Shown in pieces: positions 52,423 to 61,867 of a stretch of DNA of 64,000 nt (position 1 is the first letter of the stretch; every line of letters begins with the position of its first letter). The notes under the pieces are model-generated. The model did no database searches and was not told the DNA's origin. It worked only from the letters and a program-made list of their open reading frames with translations. The DNA comes from an uncultured Desulfuromonas sp. (GTDB lineage Bacteria > Desulfobacterota > Desulfuromonadia > Desulfuromonadales > Desulfuromonadaceae). The DNA is taken from NCBI RefSeq assembly GCF_963676955.1, contig NZ_OY781461.1, forward strand, positions 1,188,001 to 1,252,000, in the 5' to 3' direction. The translations under genes were made by a program, and so were the position numbers.

Positions 52423-53625
52423 TCATCTGGGCCGGTTTTTCTTATCAATGCCAATTAGCAGCCGAATTGCCACCATGGCCACCCCAAGTAAAATTATGAC
52501 CAAAGCTACAATTCCCGGCCATCCCCAGAGGCTCCATACATAACCGCCACCGGTTCCGGAAATACTCGAGCCGAGGTAGTACGCCAGCAGATATAACGAT
52601 GACGCCTGAGCCCGGGCTACCGGCACCCGCATGCCCACCCAGGCCGACGCCAAGGCATGGGCGGCGAAAAAGCCGATGGTGAGAATGACGATGCCGATGA
52701 CAATGGCAGCCAGCGGTTTGAGCAGGGTGAGCAGAATGCCGACGATCATGGTCGCCACAGACAGAGTGATCAGTCGCGCTCGCCCGTAGCGTTCCGTGAG
52801 GCCGCCGATGATCGTTGAACCTCCGGCGCCGAAAGCATAGGCAAAGAAGATCAGCGCCACCTGCGACTGGCTCAGGTCATAGGGCGGTGCCAGCAGATAG
52901 AAGGTGACATAGTTGTACACGGTGACAAAGCTGCCCATGAATAGAAAGGCGAGCAGGAACAGGCAGATCAGCCCCGGATCACGCAGGTGATGAATCAGTG
53001 ACAGGGAGATTTTTTTCAGCTGAAACGGCTGCCGCTCAAAATGGTGTGACGGCGGCAGCAGTACCCAGAACAGCACGCTCATCAGTACCGCGGAGAAACC
53101 GATCAACGCAATCGTCGCCTGCCAGGCAAACAGATCGACCAGCCACGAGGTGAGAATGCGTCCGGTCATACCACCGCAGGCGTTACCGGCAATGTACAGG
53201 CCCATGGCCGCGCCAATGGCGCGCGGTGACATCTCGTCATTAAGATAGGCCATGGCCACGGCCGGTACTCCGGCAACGACGATGCCCTGCAGCAGACGCA
53301 GGGCCAGCAGGCTGGGCAACGTGGTGCTGGTTGCACACAGCACCGAGATCAGTGAGGTGAGGATCAACGACCAGCCCATCAGTTTTTTACGACCGAAGCT
53401 GTCGGAGATCGATCCGGAAATGGGCAGCATCCACGCCAGGGCAAAGGTGGCCACGGACAAGGTGAGACTGGCCGTGGCCGGAGAGACGGAAAACTCACGC
53501 ACCAGCAGCGGAAACAGCGGTTGAAACGTGTACAGGGTCGAAAAGGTGACAAACCCGGCGATGAACAGCGCCAGATTAGCGCGATGATAGTCGCTGGTGC
53601 CGCGCTCGATGCTGGGTGGTGTCAT
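52423..53625 (-). CDS. MFS transporter, YnfM/arabinose-efflux-like
   Basis: A 400-residue, 12-helix major facilitator protein. FALAWMLPISGSISDSFGRKK carries the loop 2-3 motif and GAAMGLYIAGNACGGMTGRI the later conserved helix. The group contains sugar-efflux and drug-efflux members. It is divergently transcribed from a LysR regulator across 107 bases that contain a perfect 10-bp inverted repeat, the usual plan for a LysR-controlled exporter. Confidence 0.92.
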   Translation of the reverse strand: MTPPSIERGTSDYHRANLALFIAGFVTFSTLYTFQPLFPLLVREFSVSPATASLTLSVATFALAWMLPISGSISDSFGRKKLMGWSLILTSLISVLCATSTTLPSLLALRLLQGIVVAGVPAVAMAYLNDEMSPRAIGAAMGLYIAGNACGGMTGRILTSWLVDLFAWQATIALIGFSAVLMSVLFWVLLPPSHHFERQPFQLKKISLSLIHHLRDPGLICLFLLAFLFMGSFVTVYNYVTFYLLAPPYDLSQSQVALIFFAYAFGAGGSTIIGGLTERYGRARLITLSVATMIVGILLTLLKPLAAIVIGIVILTIGFFAAHALASAWVGMRVPVARAQASSLYLLAYYLGSSISGTGGGYVWSLWGWPGIVALVIILLGVAMVAIRLLIGIDKKNRPR

Positions 53626-53682
53626 GGGCGATCCTTGAAGATATGGGCTCGATGTCTCTCTTGACAGCAGCCTAACGAGTGT

Positions 53683-53707
53683 CTCAATATATGTAAAATA
53701 TATTGAG
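53683..53707. promoter_or_regulatory. LysR operator between the MFS and LysR genes
   Basis: CTCAATATAT, GTAAA, ATATATTGAG: a perfect inverted repeat matching the T-N11-A form of LysR sites, 26 bases before the LysR ATG. Confidence 0.7.
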
Positions 53708-53732
53708 TTAATAGAAACGATAAATTGAATTT

Positions 53733-54614
53733 ATGGACATCCGTCAAATTAAAACCTTTCTCGCCGTGGCCGAGCATCTCAACTTTACCCGGGCCGCCGA
53801 GACCCTGCGTCTGGCCCAGCCGGCGGTGAGCATCTCCATCGCCAAGCTGGAAGAGGCGTTGGAGCTGACTCTGTTCAACCGCCGGGGGCGTCACATCACT
53901 CTGACCGCCGAGGGCGAGGTGTTTCTACGCCATGCCCGACGCATTGTTGATGATCTGTCCAGTGCCGAACGGGAGATGACCGAGCTCAAGGGACTGGTGC
54001 GCGGCGAGGTGCGCATCGGTATTCCACCGATGATGAGTTCCTATTATTTCCCACGGGTGATCAGTGATTTTCGTGCCGCCTATCCGAACCTGAACCTGTC
54101 GGTGATGGGGCAGGGTGCCGGAGAGATTCAGCAATTGATCCGCTCCGGCGATGTCGATCTGGGCGTGATTGCCGGCAGCAACATTCCCGACGGGTTGGAG
54201 GCGCGTTGTTTCCTTCGTGAGGAGATTGTCGCCTGTGTGCCGATGGAGCATACTTTTGCCCGACGCGACAGCATCACCATTGAGGAGTTGTGGCGCGAAC
54301 CGTTGATTCTGTTCAAGCAGGGTTTTTACATGCGCGAATGGACGGATTCTTTGCAGCGTGATCTGCCGCAAACCCCCAATGTGGTGTTTGAAACCAATCT
54401 GTTTTCTCTGGTGCGCTCTTTGATCCGCGAAGGCGTCGGTGTGTCGACTCTGCTGCGTATGGTGGTGGCGGATGAGCCGCAGGTCGCGGCAGTGCCGTTT
54501 GCACCGCCGTTGTCTCTGGAGCTGCATATTGCCTGGAAATCAGATGGGTATTTGTCGCAGGCCAATCAGGCGTTTCGGGATTTTCTTCTGGAGCGGATTG
54601 AGTCGTATCGTTGA
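53733..54614 (+). CDS. LysR-family transcriptional regulator
   Basis: A 293-residue LysR protein: helix-turn-helix at about 1-60 (FLAVAEHLNFTRAAETLRLAQPAVSISIAKLEEAL), then the periplasmic-binding-protein-like sensor domain (VRIGIPPMMSSYYFP ... VSTLLRMVVADEPQVAAVPF). It likely controls itself and the divergent MFS exporter through the site at 53683-53707. The co-inducer is unknown. Confidence 0.93.
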   Translation: MDIRQIKTFLAVAEHLNFTRAAETLRLAQPAVSISIAKLEEALELTLFNRRGRHITLTAEGEVFLRHARRIVDDLSSAEREMTELKGLVRGEVRIGIPPMMSSYYFPRVISDFRAAYPNLNLSVMGQGAGEIQQLIRSGDVDLGVIAGSNIPDGLEARCFLREEIVACVPMEHTFARRDSITIEELWREPLILFKQGFYMREWTDSLQRDLPQTPNVVFETNLFSLVRSLIREGVGVSTLLRMVVADEPQVAAVPFAPPLSLELHIAWKSDGYLSQANQAFRDFLLERIESYR

Positions 54615-54758
54615 TGCAGCAACAAAAAATATTTCATTGGTATCATCTCACATCAAACAATAACAGACATCTCACGTCTCTTTTATCCGACGCAGGTTTA
54701 ATCAGCACCATTTCAGCGCCAGAATGTTGTCTCAACCACGATGTGAGGAGAATTTCTG

Positions 54759-55178
54759 ATGAAGCGTGTTGTCGGTTCCTATCACCCCCATGAAGAAGAA
54801 CCCTATATGAACCAGCGCCAGCTGGACTATTTCGAATCCCAGCTCAAGCAGTGGCGAACCCAATTACAACAGGAAGCCCATGAAGCCACCCGCGAAATGC
54901 GTGAAGAAAACGTGCGGGCGGCCGAGCTGGTCGAACAAAGTCTCAGCGAATATCAGCGCCGGATGACCCTGATCACCCATGATCGCAAAAACCGCCTGCT
55001 GGCTCAGATTGATGCGGCACTGTTGCGAATCAAGGAAGGCAGCTACGGCTACTGTATCGAAACCGGCGAAGAGATCGGCCTGCGTCGGTTGCTGGCGTAT
55101 CCGGCGGCCTTCCTGCTGGTTGAAGTGCAGGAGGCACGCGAACATCGCAGTCGCTCATTTGCTCACGGCGCTGGTTAA
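54759..55178 (+). CDS. DksA/TraR-family protein with a degenerate zinc finger
   Basis: A 139-residue DksA-like protein: coiled-coil (about 30-90) and the C-terminal module GSYGYCIETGEEIGLRRLLAYP. In the family the finger has four Cys; here only the first is left, the others being Thr, Leu and Val (as in RLLAYPAAFLLVEVQ). DksA acts in the RNA polymerase secondary channel with ppGpp. GAGGAGAATTTCTG precedes the ATG at 54759; a second ATG at 54807 would remove the first 16 residues. Confidence 0.87.
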   Translation: MKRVVGSYHPHEEEPYMNQRQLDYFESQLKQWRTQLQQEAHEATREMREENVRAAELVEQSLSEYQRRMTLITHDRKNRLLAQIDAALLRIKEGSYGYCIETGEEIGLRRLLAYPAAFLLVEVQEAREHRSRSFAHGAG

Positions 55179-55387
55179 TTCCAGCGCCGTTTTTATTTTC
55201 CGGCACGCTTCTGCGCGAGCCTCGTCAGATCCACATCACCATGATGCTGTTTGGCCCGCCGAGCACGGCCTGAGGGCGCCCTGCGCTCTTTTTTGCACCG
55301 TTGCTTCGGTGGGTTTTTTCCGTGAAAAACTTTTATTTAGTGGCTGAATCTCTATACTTGAAAAAAGTATCAGGAGGAGATTCAGCC

Positions 55388-55717
55388 ATGACCCGTCATT
55401 TTCGTCCGACATCACGCAAAAGGCCGCAGCTCAAATCCGCTGAAGAGCGTGAAGCCTTTGTCCGCCAGACCAAGACGCAACAGCAGGACAATCGCAATTA
55501 TCGCGAGCGCTCTCTGGAGCTGCATGGATGGATCTGCGCGAAATGTGGTCGGGAATTTACCCTCGATACCCTGCATCTGCTGACGGTGCATCACATCGAC
55601 GGCAATCATCACAACAACCCTGCCGACGGCAGTAATTGGGAAAACCTGTGCATTTATTGTCATGATGACGAACACAGTCGCGGTTTGCTGGCCGATGCCC
55701 TGAAGCGGGATGAGTAG
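55388..55717 (+). CDS. HNH nuclease-domain protein (YajD-like)
   Basis: A 109-residue protein starting at 55388 behind AGGAGGAGATTCAGCC. The HNH core is clear: CAKCGREF, LTVHHIDGNHHNN, and NWENLCIYCHDDEH with two CxxC pairs for structural zinc. Family members such as YajD are small predicted DNA nucleases of uncertain role. It lies ten bases before the PAS-PP2C gene, probably co-transcribed. Confidence 0.92.
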   Translation: MTRHFRPTSRKRPQLKSAEEREAFVRQTKTQQQDNRNYRERSLELHGWICAKCGREFTLDTLHLLTVHHIDGNHHNNPADGSNWENLCIYCHDDEHSRGLLADALKRDE

Positions 55718-55726
55718 AGGGCTGTC

Positions 55727-57256
55727 ATGGAAATCACCCGCGCCTTCCTCAGTTCGATCATCAACTCTTCCGACGATGCCATTCTAGGCATGCGCCTGGA
55801 TGGCCGGATTATCAGCTGGAACGAAGCGGCGGAGAAAATTTACGGCTACCGTCGTGAGCAGATCCTCCACAAGTCGCTGTGGCAGTTGTGTCTTCCTGAG
55901 CGCCACGATGAGATCAACCAGCTGCTCAACGCCGTGACCAAAGGGCAACGCATCAGCCATTTTCACACCATGCATCTACGCCGTGACGGCCAGTCGATTT
56001 TTGTGTCGTTATCGATTTCGCCGTTGGTCGATGAGTACGGCCAGTGTGTTGGTGCGGCCTTGATCTCCCGCGACATCACCCGACAATGGCATGAACAGCA
56101 GGCTCTGGAGGAAGCCCGTGAAAAATATCAGCAGATTTTTCACCGTGAATCCGATGCCATTATCCTCATTGATGCCAAGCGGCGCACCATCAGTGAAGTC
56201 AACGATGCGGCCTGCCGTTTGTACGGCTATGAACCGGACGCGTTTCTGCAGCTGACCTTCAACGATCTGCTGGTGGACAGCGAACAGGGAAAGCTTGATC
56301 TGGCCCGCTGTCTGAGTGGTGATGTCGATGTGATTCCGGCCAGCCACCATCGCCGTCAGGATGGCGGCACCTTTGTCGCCGAAGCGTCCATCAGCTCCAT
56401 TCTCTGCGGCGGCCACCGCACCCTGGTCGCCATCATTCGCGATATCAGCGAACGACAGAGAGCCCATGAATTGCGCCAGTCTCTGGCCATGGCCCGGGAA
56501 ATTCAGCGCAAACTGCTGCCACGGGTGGAGGCCTGCCATGTGCCGGTCGATCTTTACGTCTCTTCGCGCTACTGTGATGAAATCGGCGGTGATTTTTACG
56601 ATTTCTTTTTACCGGACGAGCACCATCCGCTGCTGAGTTTTGCCGTGGGTGATGTCTCCGGGCACGGGGTCGGAGCCGCATTGCTGATGGCCATGGTTAA
56701 AGGGGTGTTCCGCCTGTCCATTGAACAGCTCAGCTGCGACTTGCAGCGGCTGTTTTCGGTGATTAATCGTCACCTGGTGGAGCACAGCCAGGATGATAAT
56801 TTCATGACCCTGTTCTGCGGTCAGTACCATCCGCAAACCTCGCGGTTGGTGTGGAATTCCGCCGGACATGGACCGGTGCTGTGGTATCGAGGTCCCAGCG
56901 CCACCATTGAGGAATTGGCCACGACCGGTTATCCTTTAGGCATTAATGCCGATGCTCAGTATCTGCCGGAAGAAGGGATCGTTTTATCTTCCGGCGATAT
57001 TCTGGTCATCGGCACCGACGGTATCTGGGAGGCGCGCAATAGCGCGGGAGAGATGTTTGGCACCGAGCGCTTGCGCCAGGTACTCGCCAGCCATGTGGAA
57101 AAATCGGCCCGTGCCATTCATCAGAAAATAATGCATCATCTTGATCTGTTTGTTGGCGAAGCCCGCCAGGAAGATGATATCAGCCTGATGGTGGTGAAGT
57201 TTTTGCCCGAGCACCCACTGGTTCGTCAGCAGGACGTCCAAAACGTTCATCCGTGA
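55727..57256 (+). CDS. PAS-PAS-PP2C (SpoIIE/RsbU-type) serine phosphatase
   Basis: A 509-residue soluble regulator. Two PAS domains (about 8-122 and 128-245; the second has SHHRRQDGGTFVAEAS) precede a PP2C-type phosphatase domain (about 270-495) with IGGDFYDFF, GDVSGHG and TDGIWEARN motifs. Such proteins dephosphorylate anti-sigma factor antagonists in response to signals sensed by PAS. No partner STAS/anti-sigma gene is adjacent. Its stop overlaps the GTG/ATG start region of the GGDEF gene. Confidence 0.93.
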   Translation: MEITRAFLSSIINSSDDAILGMRLDGRIISWNEAAEKIYGYRREQILHKSLWQLCLPERHDEINQLLNAVTKGQRISHFHTMHLRRDGQSIFVSLSISPLVDEYGQCVGAALISRDITRQWHEQQALEEAREKYQQIFHRESDAIILIDAKRRTISEVNDAACRLYGYEPDAFLQLTFNDLLVDSEQGKLDLARCLSGDVDVIPASHHRRQDGGTFVAEASISSILCGGHRTLVAIIRDISERQRAHELRQSLAMAREIQRKLLPRVEACHVPVDLYVSSRYCDEIGGDFYDFFLPDEHHPLLSFAVGDVSGHGVGAALLMAMVKGVFRLSIEQLSCDLQRLFSVINRHLVEHSQDDNFMTLFCGQYHPQTSRLVWNSAGHGPVLWYRGPSATIEELATTGYPLGINADAQYLPEEGIVLSSGDILVIGTDGIWEARNSAGEMFGTERLRQVLASHVEKSARAIHQKIMHHLDLFVGEARQEDDISLMVVKFLPEHPLVRQQDVQNVHP

Positions 57257-57273
57257 CAAAAGGGTCTGGTCCG

Positions 57274-58632
57274 ATGTTTGTGAGATTTTCATATCGCCGA
57301 TTGCATTATCCCGTGGCCATTGCTGCGTTTATTATTACATTGTCGGTGATGGAATTCTTTTCCTATCAGTATCGGCAACTGCACCTGACCCAGCAGCGCA
57401 ACCAGGTGATGGCCAAGGCCAGTCTGCTGCGTGCCCAGGTCGAATATGAGATTCATACCACGCTTAACCTGACCATGGGGCTGGTGGTGTTTATCACAAG
57501 CCATCCCGAGTTTTCGACAGAAGAGTTCAACAAGGCTGCGGCGGTTTTACACCAGCAGGCACCGAATGTGCGTAATATTGCCCTCAGCCAAGACTATATC
57601 ATTCGCTATATTTATCCGTTTGAGGGCAATGAAGAGGCCTTGGGGCTCGATTACCGGAAGCTCCCGGAACAGATGAGCACCATTGACCGGGCGATTGCCT
57701 CCGCCAGGGTCGTGATTGCCGGGCCGCTGGATCTGGTTCAGGGCGGCCGCGGTTTCATCAGTCGGGTGCCGATTTACACCATTCCTGAAAAGACCCTGTG
57801 GGGCGTGGCCAGCATCGTGATCGATGCAGAGACCTTTTATGCCCAATGCGGTTTGCAGACTGCTGAACAAACGGTAGCGGTGGCTTTGCGTGGGCGTGAC
57901 GGTTTTGGAGAAAAAGGCGACGTTTTCTATGGTGATCCTACCCTGTTTTCACAAGATGCGGTGATTCAGGAGATCCCGTTGGCGGTGGGCTCCTGGCAGA
58001 TCGCCATGATGCCCGTTGGCGGCTGGGGGCAATCCGCCGGAGTCTTGCTGGCTTTTCGCGTGTGTGGCTTTATTCTGGCGGCCGTGGTGGGCATCCTCTA
58101 TTTTGCCTTGATCAAATCCTATCAACGCAACCGAAAACTGGCGCTTCATGATCCGTTGACCCGCCTGGCCAACCGGCGGTTTTTTGATCGCTATCTGGAG
58201 CAAAGCCTGGCCGTGGCGCGGCGCAATAAACAGCCGATCTGTCTGCTCTATCTGGATCTGAATAATTTCAAGCCGATCAATGATAGCCACGGCCATAAAA
58301 ATGGCGACAAGGTGCTTGTTACCATCGCCGAACGATTGCGCAACACGTTGCGCCATTCGGATCTGATTTCACGGATCGGCGGCGACGAGTTTGTGGTGAT
58401 TCTGTCGAATTTCGCCGCAGGAAACGGGATTGATACGGTGGTCAGCAAGTTGCGCACAGCACTGTCCGAACCGATCGATCTCGGTAGTGCCGGTTTGGTC
58501 ACCCTGCACACCAGCATCGGTGTCAGTTGTTTTCCGGATGACGGCATGACCGCCGATGCGTTGCTCAAACAGGCTGATGTCGCCATGTATGACGACAAGA
58601 AGCAGCTCAAGTCACTGGATCAGGACAGTTGA
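57274..58632 (+). CDS. CHASE-GGDEF diguanylate cyclase
   Basis: A 452-residue membrane protein: helix at about 10-28, extracytoplasmic CHASE sensor (about 35-245), second helix near 258-280 and GGDEF domain (about 290-445) with the intact catalytic RIGGDEF. It should make cyclic di-GMP from GTP. The ATG at 57274 has AGGG upstream; a GTG at 57253 overlaps the stop of the phosphatase gene. The end overlaps the oxidoreductase gene tail-to-tail by 13 bases. There is no EAL domain. Confidence 0.92.
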   Translation: MFVRFSYRRLHYPVAIAAFIITLSVMEFFSYQYRQLHLTQQRNQVMAKASLLRAQVEYEIHTTLNLTMGLVVFITSHPEFSTEEFNKAAAVLHQQAPNVRNIALSQDYIIRYIYPFEGNEEALGLDYRKLPEQMSTIDRAIASARVVIAGPLDLVQGGRGFISRVPIYTIPEKTLWGVASIVIDAETFYAQCGLQTAEQTVAVALRGRDGFGEKGDVFYGDPTLFSQDAVIQEIPLAVGSWQIAMMPVGGWGQSAGVLLAFRVCGFILAAVVGILYFALIKSYQRNRKLALHDPLTRLANRRFFDRYLEQSLAVARRNKQPICLLYLDLNNFKPINDSHGHKNGDKVLVTIAERLRNTLRHSDLISRIGGDEFVVILSNFAAGNGIDTVVSKLRTALSEPIDLGSAGLVTLHTSIGVSCFPDDGMTADALLKQADVAMYDDKKQLKSLDQDS

Positions 58633-59999
58633 GCGCGGGCATCGCGCACCGCATCACGGATCAACTCGGGCAGTGCCGGATGGATGTAAATCATCTGCAG
58701 CAGGTCTTCGACGGTCACCTGTTGCTGCATGCCGAGGATCAGCATGTGAATCAGGTCTGACGCTTCCTCACCGATGATATGGGCACCGAGCAGGCGGTGG
58801 CTGCTGCGCTCAAACAGCAGCTTGGCAAAGCCGCTTTCCAGCATGCGCGCCATGCCCATGTTGCTGTCCGCATAATCGGCGCGACCGACCACATAGTCGA
58901 TCCCCTGTTGCTGAAGCTGCTTTTCTCCGGCACCAACCACCGCCACTTCCGGCACGGTAAACACCGCCCGCGGCACGGCACCGTAGTGGATCGGTTCGTC
59001 ACTCGGCGCTTCGAACAGTGTGCGCATCAGGTATTCCCCTTCAAAATTGACGCTGTGACGGAACAGGTAGTTGCCGATACAGTCGCCCAGGGCATAAACG
59101 CCGGGAACCGCCGTCCGCAGGTGGTCGTCGACCTCAATAAACCCTTTATCGTTACAGGTGATGGCCGTGTGTTCCAGTCCCAGATCGTCCGTGACCGGAT
59201 CAACGCCGGTGCTGACCAGCAGAGCTTCAGCGTAGAGTTCCTTTTCTGTGCCATTTTCATTGTGGCGCATGCGCACGCAAAACAGATCGTCCTCCCAGCG
59301 CACGTCCACCGGCTCGAAACCCATGTGCAAGGTGTGGCGTTGGCGGAAATCTTCGGCAAAGGCCGTGCGGATATCGTCATCTTCCTGACGCAACAAGGCG
59401 CTGCGCACCAGAAAGTGGGTTTCGGTGCCGAAGGCCTCATAGACATGGCCCAGCTCACAGGCGATATAGCTGGCGCCGATAATAATCATTCGTGGCGGTA
59501 ATTGATCGCAGCGCAACGCTTCGCTACTGGTCATGTACGGTGTCTCAGCAAGGCCGGGAATTTCCGGAATCGACGGCCGCGCTCCGGTGGCGATGAAGAT
59601 GGCTGGGGCCGTGAGCCGACGGCCATTCACCTCAATCTCTTTGTCGGCGACAAAGCGGGCGCTGCCGGCGATATAATCAAGATGGTCGAGTTGACGCACC
59701 CCGTCGACAAAATGGCGAGACATCTGTGTAACCGTGTCGGTAACGCGTTGAATCAGCGCAGAAAAATCACCCTCAATCTGCTGGTCGGCAAACACATTAA
59801 CCCGCCGGGCATGGCGGATGGCATGAATCATATCCGCCGGGTAGATCAACATTTTCGAGGGGATACAGCCACGATTAAGACAGGTTCCGCCAAACGCATC
59901 GCGCTCAATCAGGGCGGTTTTTAAACCCCGCTTCGCCGCAGGCAGGGCAATCTTGGTGCCACCACCGGAACCGATCACAATGACATCAAAGTGTTCCAT
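58620..59999 (-). CDS. Pyridine nucleotide-disulfide oxidoreductase (dihydrolipoyl dehydrogenase-like)
   Basis: A 459-residue flavoprotein: FAD loop IGSGGGTKIALPA, redox-active disulfide C40/C45 in GGTCLNRGCIPSK, NAD-binding GASYIACELG near 170, and the dimer-interface end with IHPALPELIRDA. The HP pair there serves as the catalytic base in this family. It resembles lipoamide dehydrogenase and mercuric reductase but has no mercury-binding N-terminal domain or neighbouring mer or pdh genes, so its acceptor is open. The start at 59999 follows GGAGGAAACC. Confidence 0.9.
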   Translation of the reverse strand: MEHFDVIVIGSGGGTKIALPAAKRGLKTALIERDAFGGTCLNRGCIPSKMLIYPADMIHAIRHARRVNVFADQQIEGDFSALIQRVTDTVTQMSRHFVDGVRQLDHLDYIAGSARFVADKEIEVNGRRLTAPAIFIATGARPSIPEIPGLAETPYMTSSEALRCDQLPPRMIIIGASYIACELGHVYEAFGTETHFLVRSALLRQEDDDIRTAFAEDFRQRHTLHMGFEPVDVRWEDDLFCVRMRHNENGTEKELYAEALLVSTGVDPVTDDLGLEHTAITCNDKGFIEVDDHLRTAVPGVYALGDCIGNYLFRHSVNFEGEYLMRTLFEAPSDEPIHYGAVPRAVFTVPEVAVVGAGEKQLQQQGIDYVVGRADYADSNMGMARMLESGFAKLLFERSSHRLLGAHIIGEEASDLIHMLILGMQQQVTVEDLLQMIYIHPALPELIRDAVRDARAQLS

Positions 60000-60208
60000 G
60001 GTTTCCTCCACCGGTAGAATTCAAACAGAGACTTCATGCAATTTTTTCAGCCTAATACACTCGAACGGGAATGTCCACGGCAAATGATAACCTGCGTGGT
60101 CATGTTTGCCGTATGCATGTCTGCACGATGGATTTTTCCTGTTAAACTATGAAGAAAATCAGTCAGATGTCGTACAATGACGCCTGTTGTTTACAGGAAA
60201 GGTGATCT

Positions 60209-61867
60209 ATGGAGTTCAATCGTCTGCGACGCGGGTTGCGTTGTGTTAAACCGCGCACGCTCTATGGTCAGATGCTGGCGCTGGTTCTGGTTGTGGCACT
60301 GATCGAATTGTTTATCAGTGGGGCGATTTTTGCCAGTCTGATCGGCAGCATCTCAGAGAAGCAGATTGGCCGTCGGGCGCTGGATATTGCCCATTCCGTG
60401 GCCGTCATGCCGGCGGTTATCGCGGCCCTGCAACAGCCTGAGGGCCATCATCCGGAAATCCAACAGTTGGCGGAAGCCATCCGTGTGGAAACCGTCGCGG
60501 AATATGTGGTGGTTGCTGATCGAAACGGCAAGCGCCTGTCCCACCCTGAAGTGGAACGCATCGGTGAAAAATTTGTCGGCGGTGATGAAGCTCTTGCCTT
60601 GCTGGAAGGTCGCTCTTATACGTCCAAAGCACTGGGAACCTTAGGCTATTCTTTACGTGGCATTGTGCCGGTATTCGATCATAAGAGAAGCATCATCGGT
60701 TTTGTCGCGGTTGGTTATCTTGCGCAGGATATCGCTGAAATCGTTCATGGCTACCAGCGCGAGCCGCGTACTTATATACTGATGATGATCGTTGTTGCCT
60801 TGCTCAGCGCGTCGGTGATTGCCCGCTTTGTCAAAAAGCAGACGTTGGGGCTGGAACCTTATGAGATCGCCGCCCTCTATCAGGAACGTGACGCCATTCT
60901 CCAATCAATCCGAGCCGGGATTATTGCCGTGGACGGTGCGTCACGCATCCGCTTGATCAACCAGGCCGCCCTGCAACACACCGGTCTTGATCCCTCGGCG
61001 ACTCTGGTCGGTCGGCCTGTCGCCGAGGTGTTTGCCGACAGTGATTTTATGCCGTTGCTGCAGGCCGGCCAGGAGATCCATTTCAAAGAGCTGGTCATTG
61101 ACGGCCAGCCGATGTTTTTTACCAGCGTGCCCATTGTTTATCAGGGCGAGGTGTCCGGCTCCGTGGCCAGTTTTCGCCGCAAAGAGGAGTTGGACCGCCT
61201 TGAAGAAGAGCTGCGCCAGACCCGCGAATTCACCGAAATGCTGCGGGTGCAGGCTCACGAATATTCCAACAAACTGCATACGCTGTCCGGTCTGCTGCAG
61301 ATTCAAGCCTATGATGAGGCTCTCGACCTGATCGTGCGGGAAGCGGAAGACTACCAAAGCCTGATTCGATTCTTGACCCGAGCTGTACCGCATCCGATGA
61401 TCTCGGCGATCATCCTCGGCAAGTACAACCGTGCTCAGGAGCTCAAAGTCGCGTTTAGCATTGATGCCGACAGCACCATGGCCGATATCCCGGACAGCCT
61501 CAATCAACAGAAACTGGTGACGATTCTCGGAAATCTGTTGGATAATGCTCTGGAAGCCGCGCAGCGCAACAGTCAGCGCCCGGCAAAAATTCAACTGTTC
61601 ATGACCGACATCGGTCATGATTTGATTTTTGAGATCGAGGATTCCGGGCGTGGCGTTGCCGACGAAGAGCAGGAACATGTGTTTCTCAAAGGCTATTCGT
61701 CGAAAATTGATCACGCACAGTCCCCCAGCGCTCATGGCGTCGGGCTTTATCTGGTCAGGGAAAAAGTGCAGGAATTGTCCGGGCAGGTAACCATCTCCAC
61801 CGGGGATCTGGGCGGCGCTTTGTTTACCGTGATGATTCCCAAACAGCCGCACAGGGAGGAAGGTTGA
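60209..61867 (+). CDS. CitA/DcuS-type sensor histidine kinase
   Basis: A 552-residue membrane kinase: helix at about 22-43, periplasmic Cache-type ligand domain (about 44-185) with the ISEKQIGRRALDIAHSVA start typical of citrate/fumarate sensors, second helix near 188-206, PAS near 225-320, and a kinase core with the phosphorylated His at about 350 in QAHEYSNKLHTLSGLL. It is coupled to the response regulator gene by a TGATG overlap. It should sense extracellular C4-dicarboxylates or citrate and control the Dcu-type transporter downstream. Confidence 0.95.
   Translation: MEFNRLRRGLRCVKPRTLYGQMLALVLVVALIELFISGAIFASLIGSISEKQIGRRALDIAHSVAVMPAVIAALQQPEGHHPEIQQLAEAIRVETVAEYVVVADRNGKRLSHPEVERIGEKFVGGDEALALLEGRSYTSKALGTLGYSLRGIVPVFDHKRSIIGFVAVGYLAQDIAEIVHGYQREPRTYILMMIVVALLSASVIARFVKKQTLGLEPYEIAALYQERDAILQSIRAGIIAVDGASRIRLINQAALQHTGLDPSATLVGRPVAEVFADSDFMPLLQAGQEIHFKELVIDGQPMFFTSVPIVYQGEVSGSVASFRRKEELDRLEEELRQTREFTEMLRVQAHEYSNKLHTLSGLLQIQAYDEALDLIVREAEDYQSLIRFLTRAVPHPMISAIILGKYNRAQELKVAFSIDADSTMADIPDSLNQQKLVTILGNLLDNALEAAQRNSQRPAKIQLFMTDIGHDLIFEIEDSGRGVADEEQEHVFLKGYSSKIDHAQSPSAHGVGLYLVREKVQELSGQVTISTGDLGGALFTVMIPKQPHREEG

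Noticed and set aside
61864-61866. TTG at 61864 as the start of the response regulator
   Set aside because: The ATG at 61867 overlaps the kinase stop in the usual TGATG way and is the better start.
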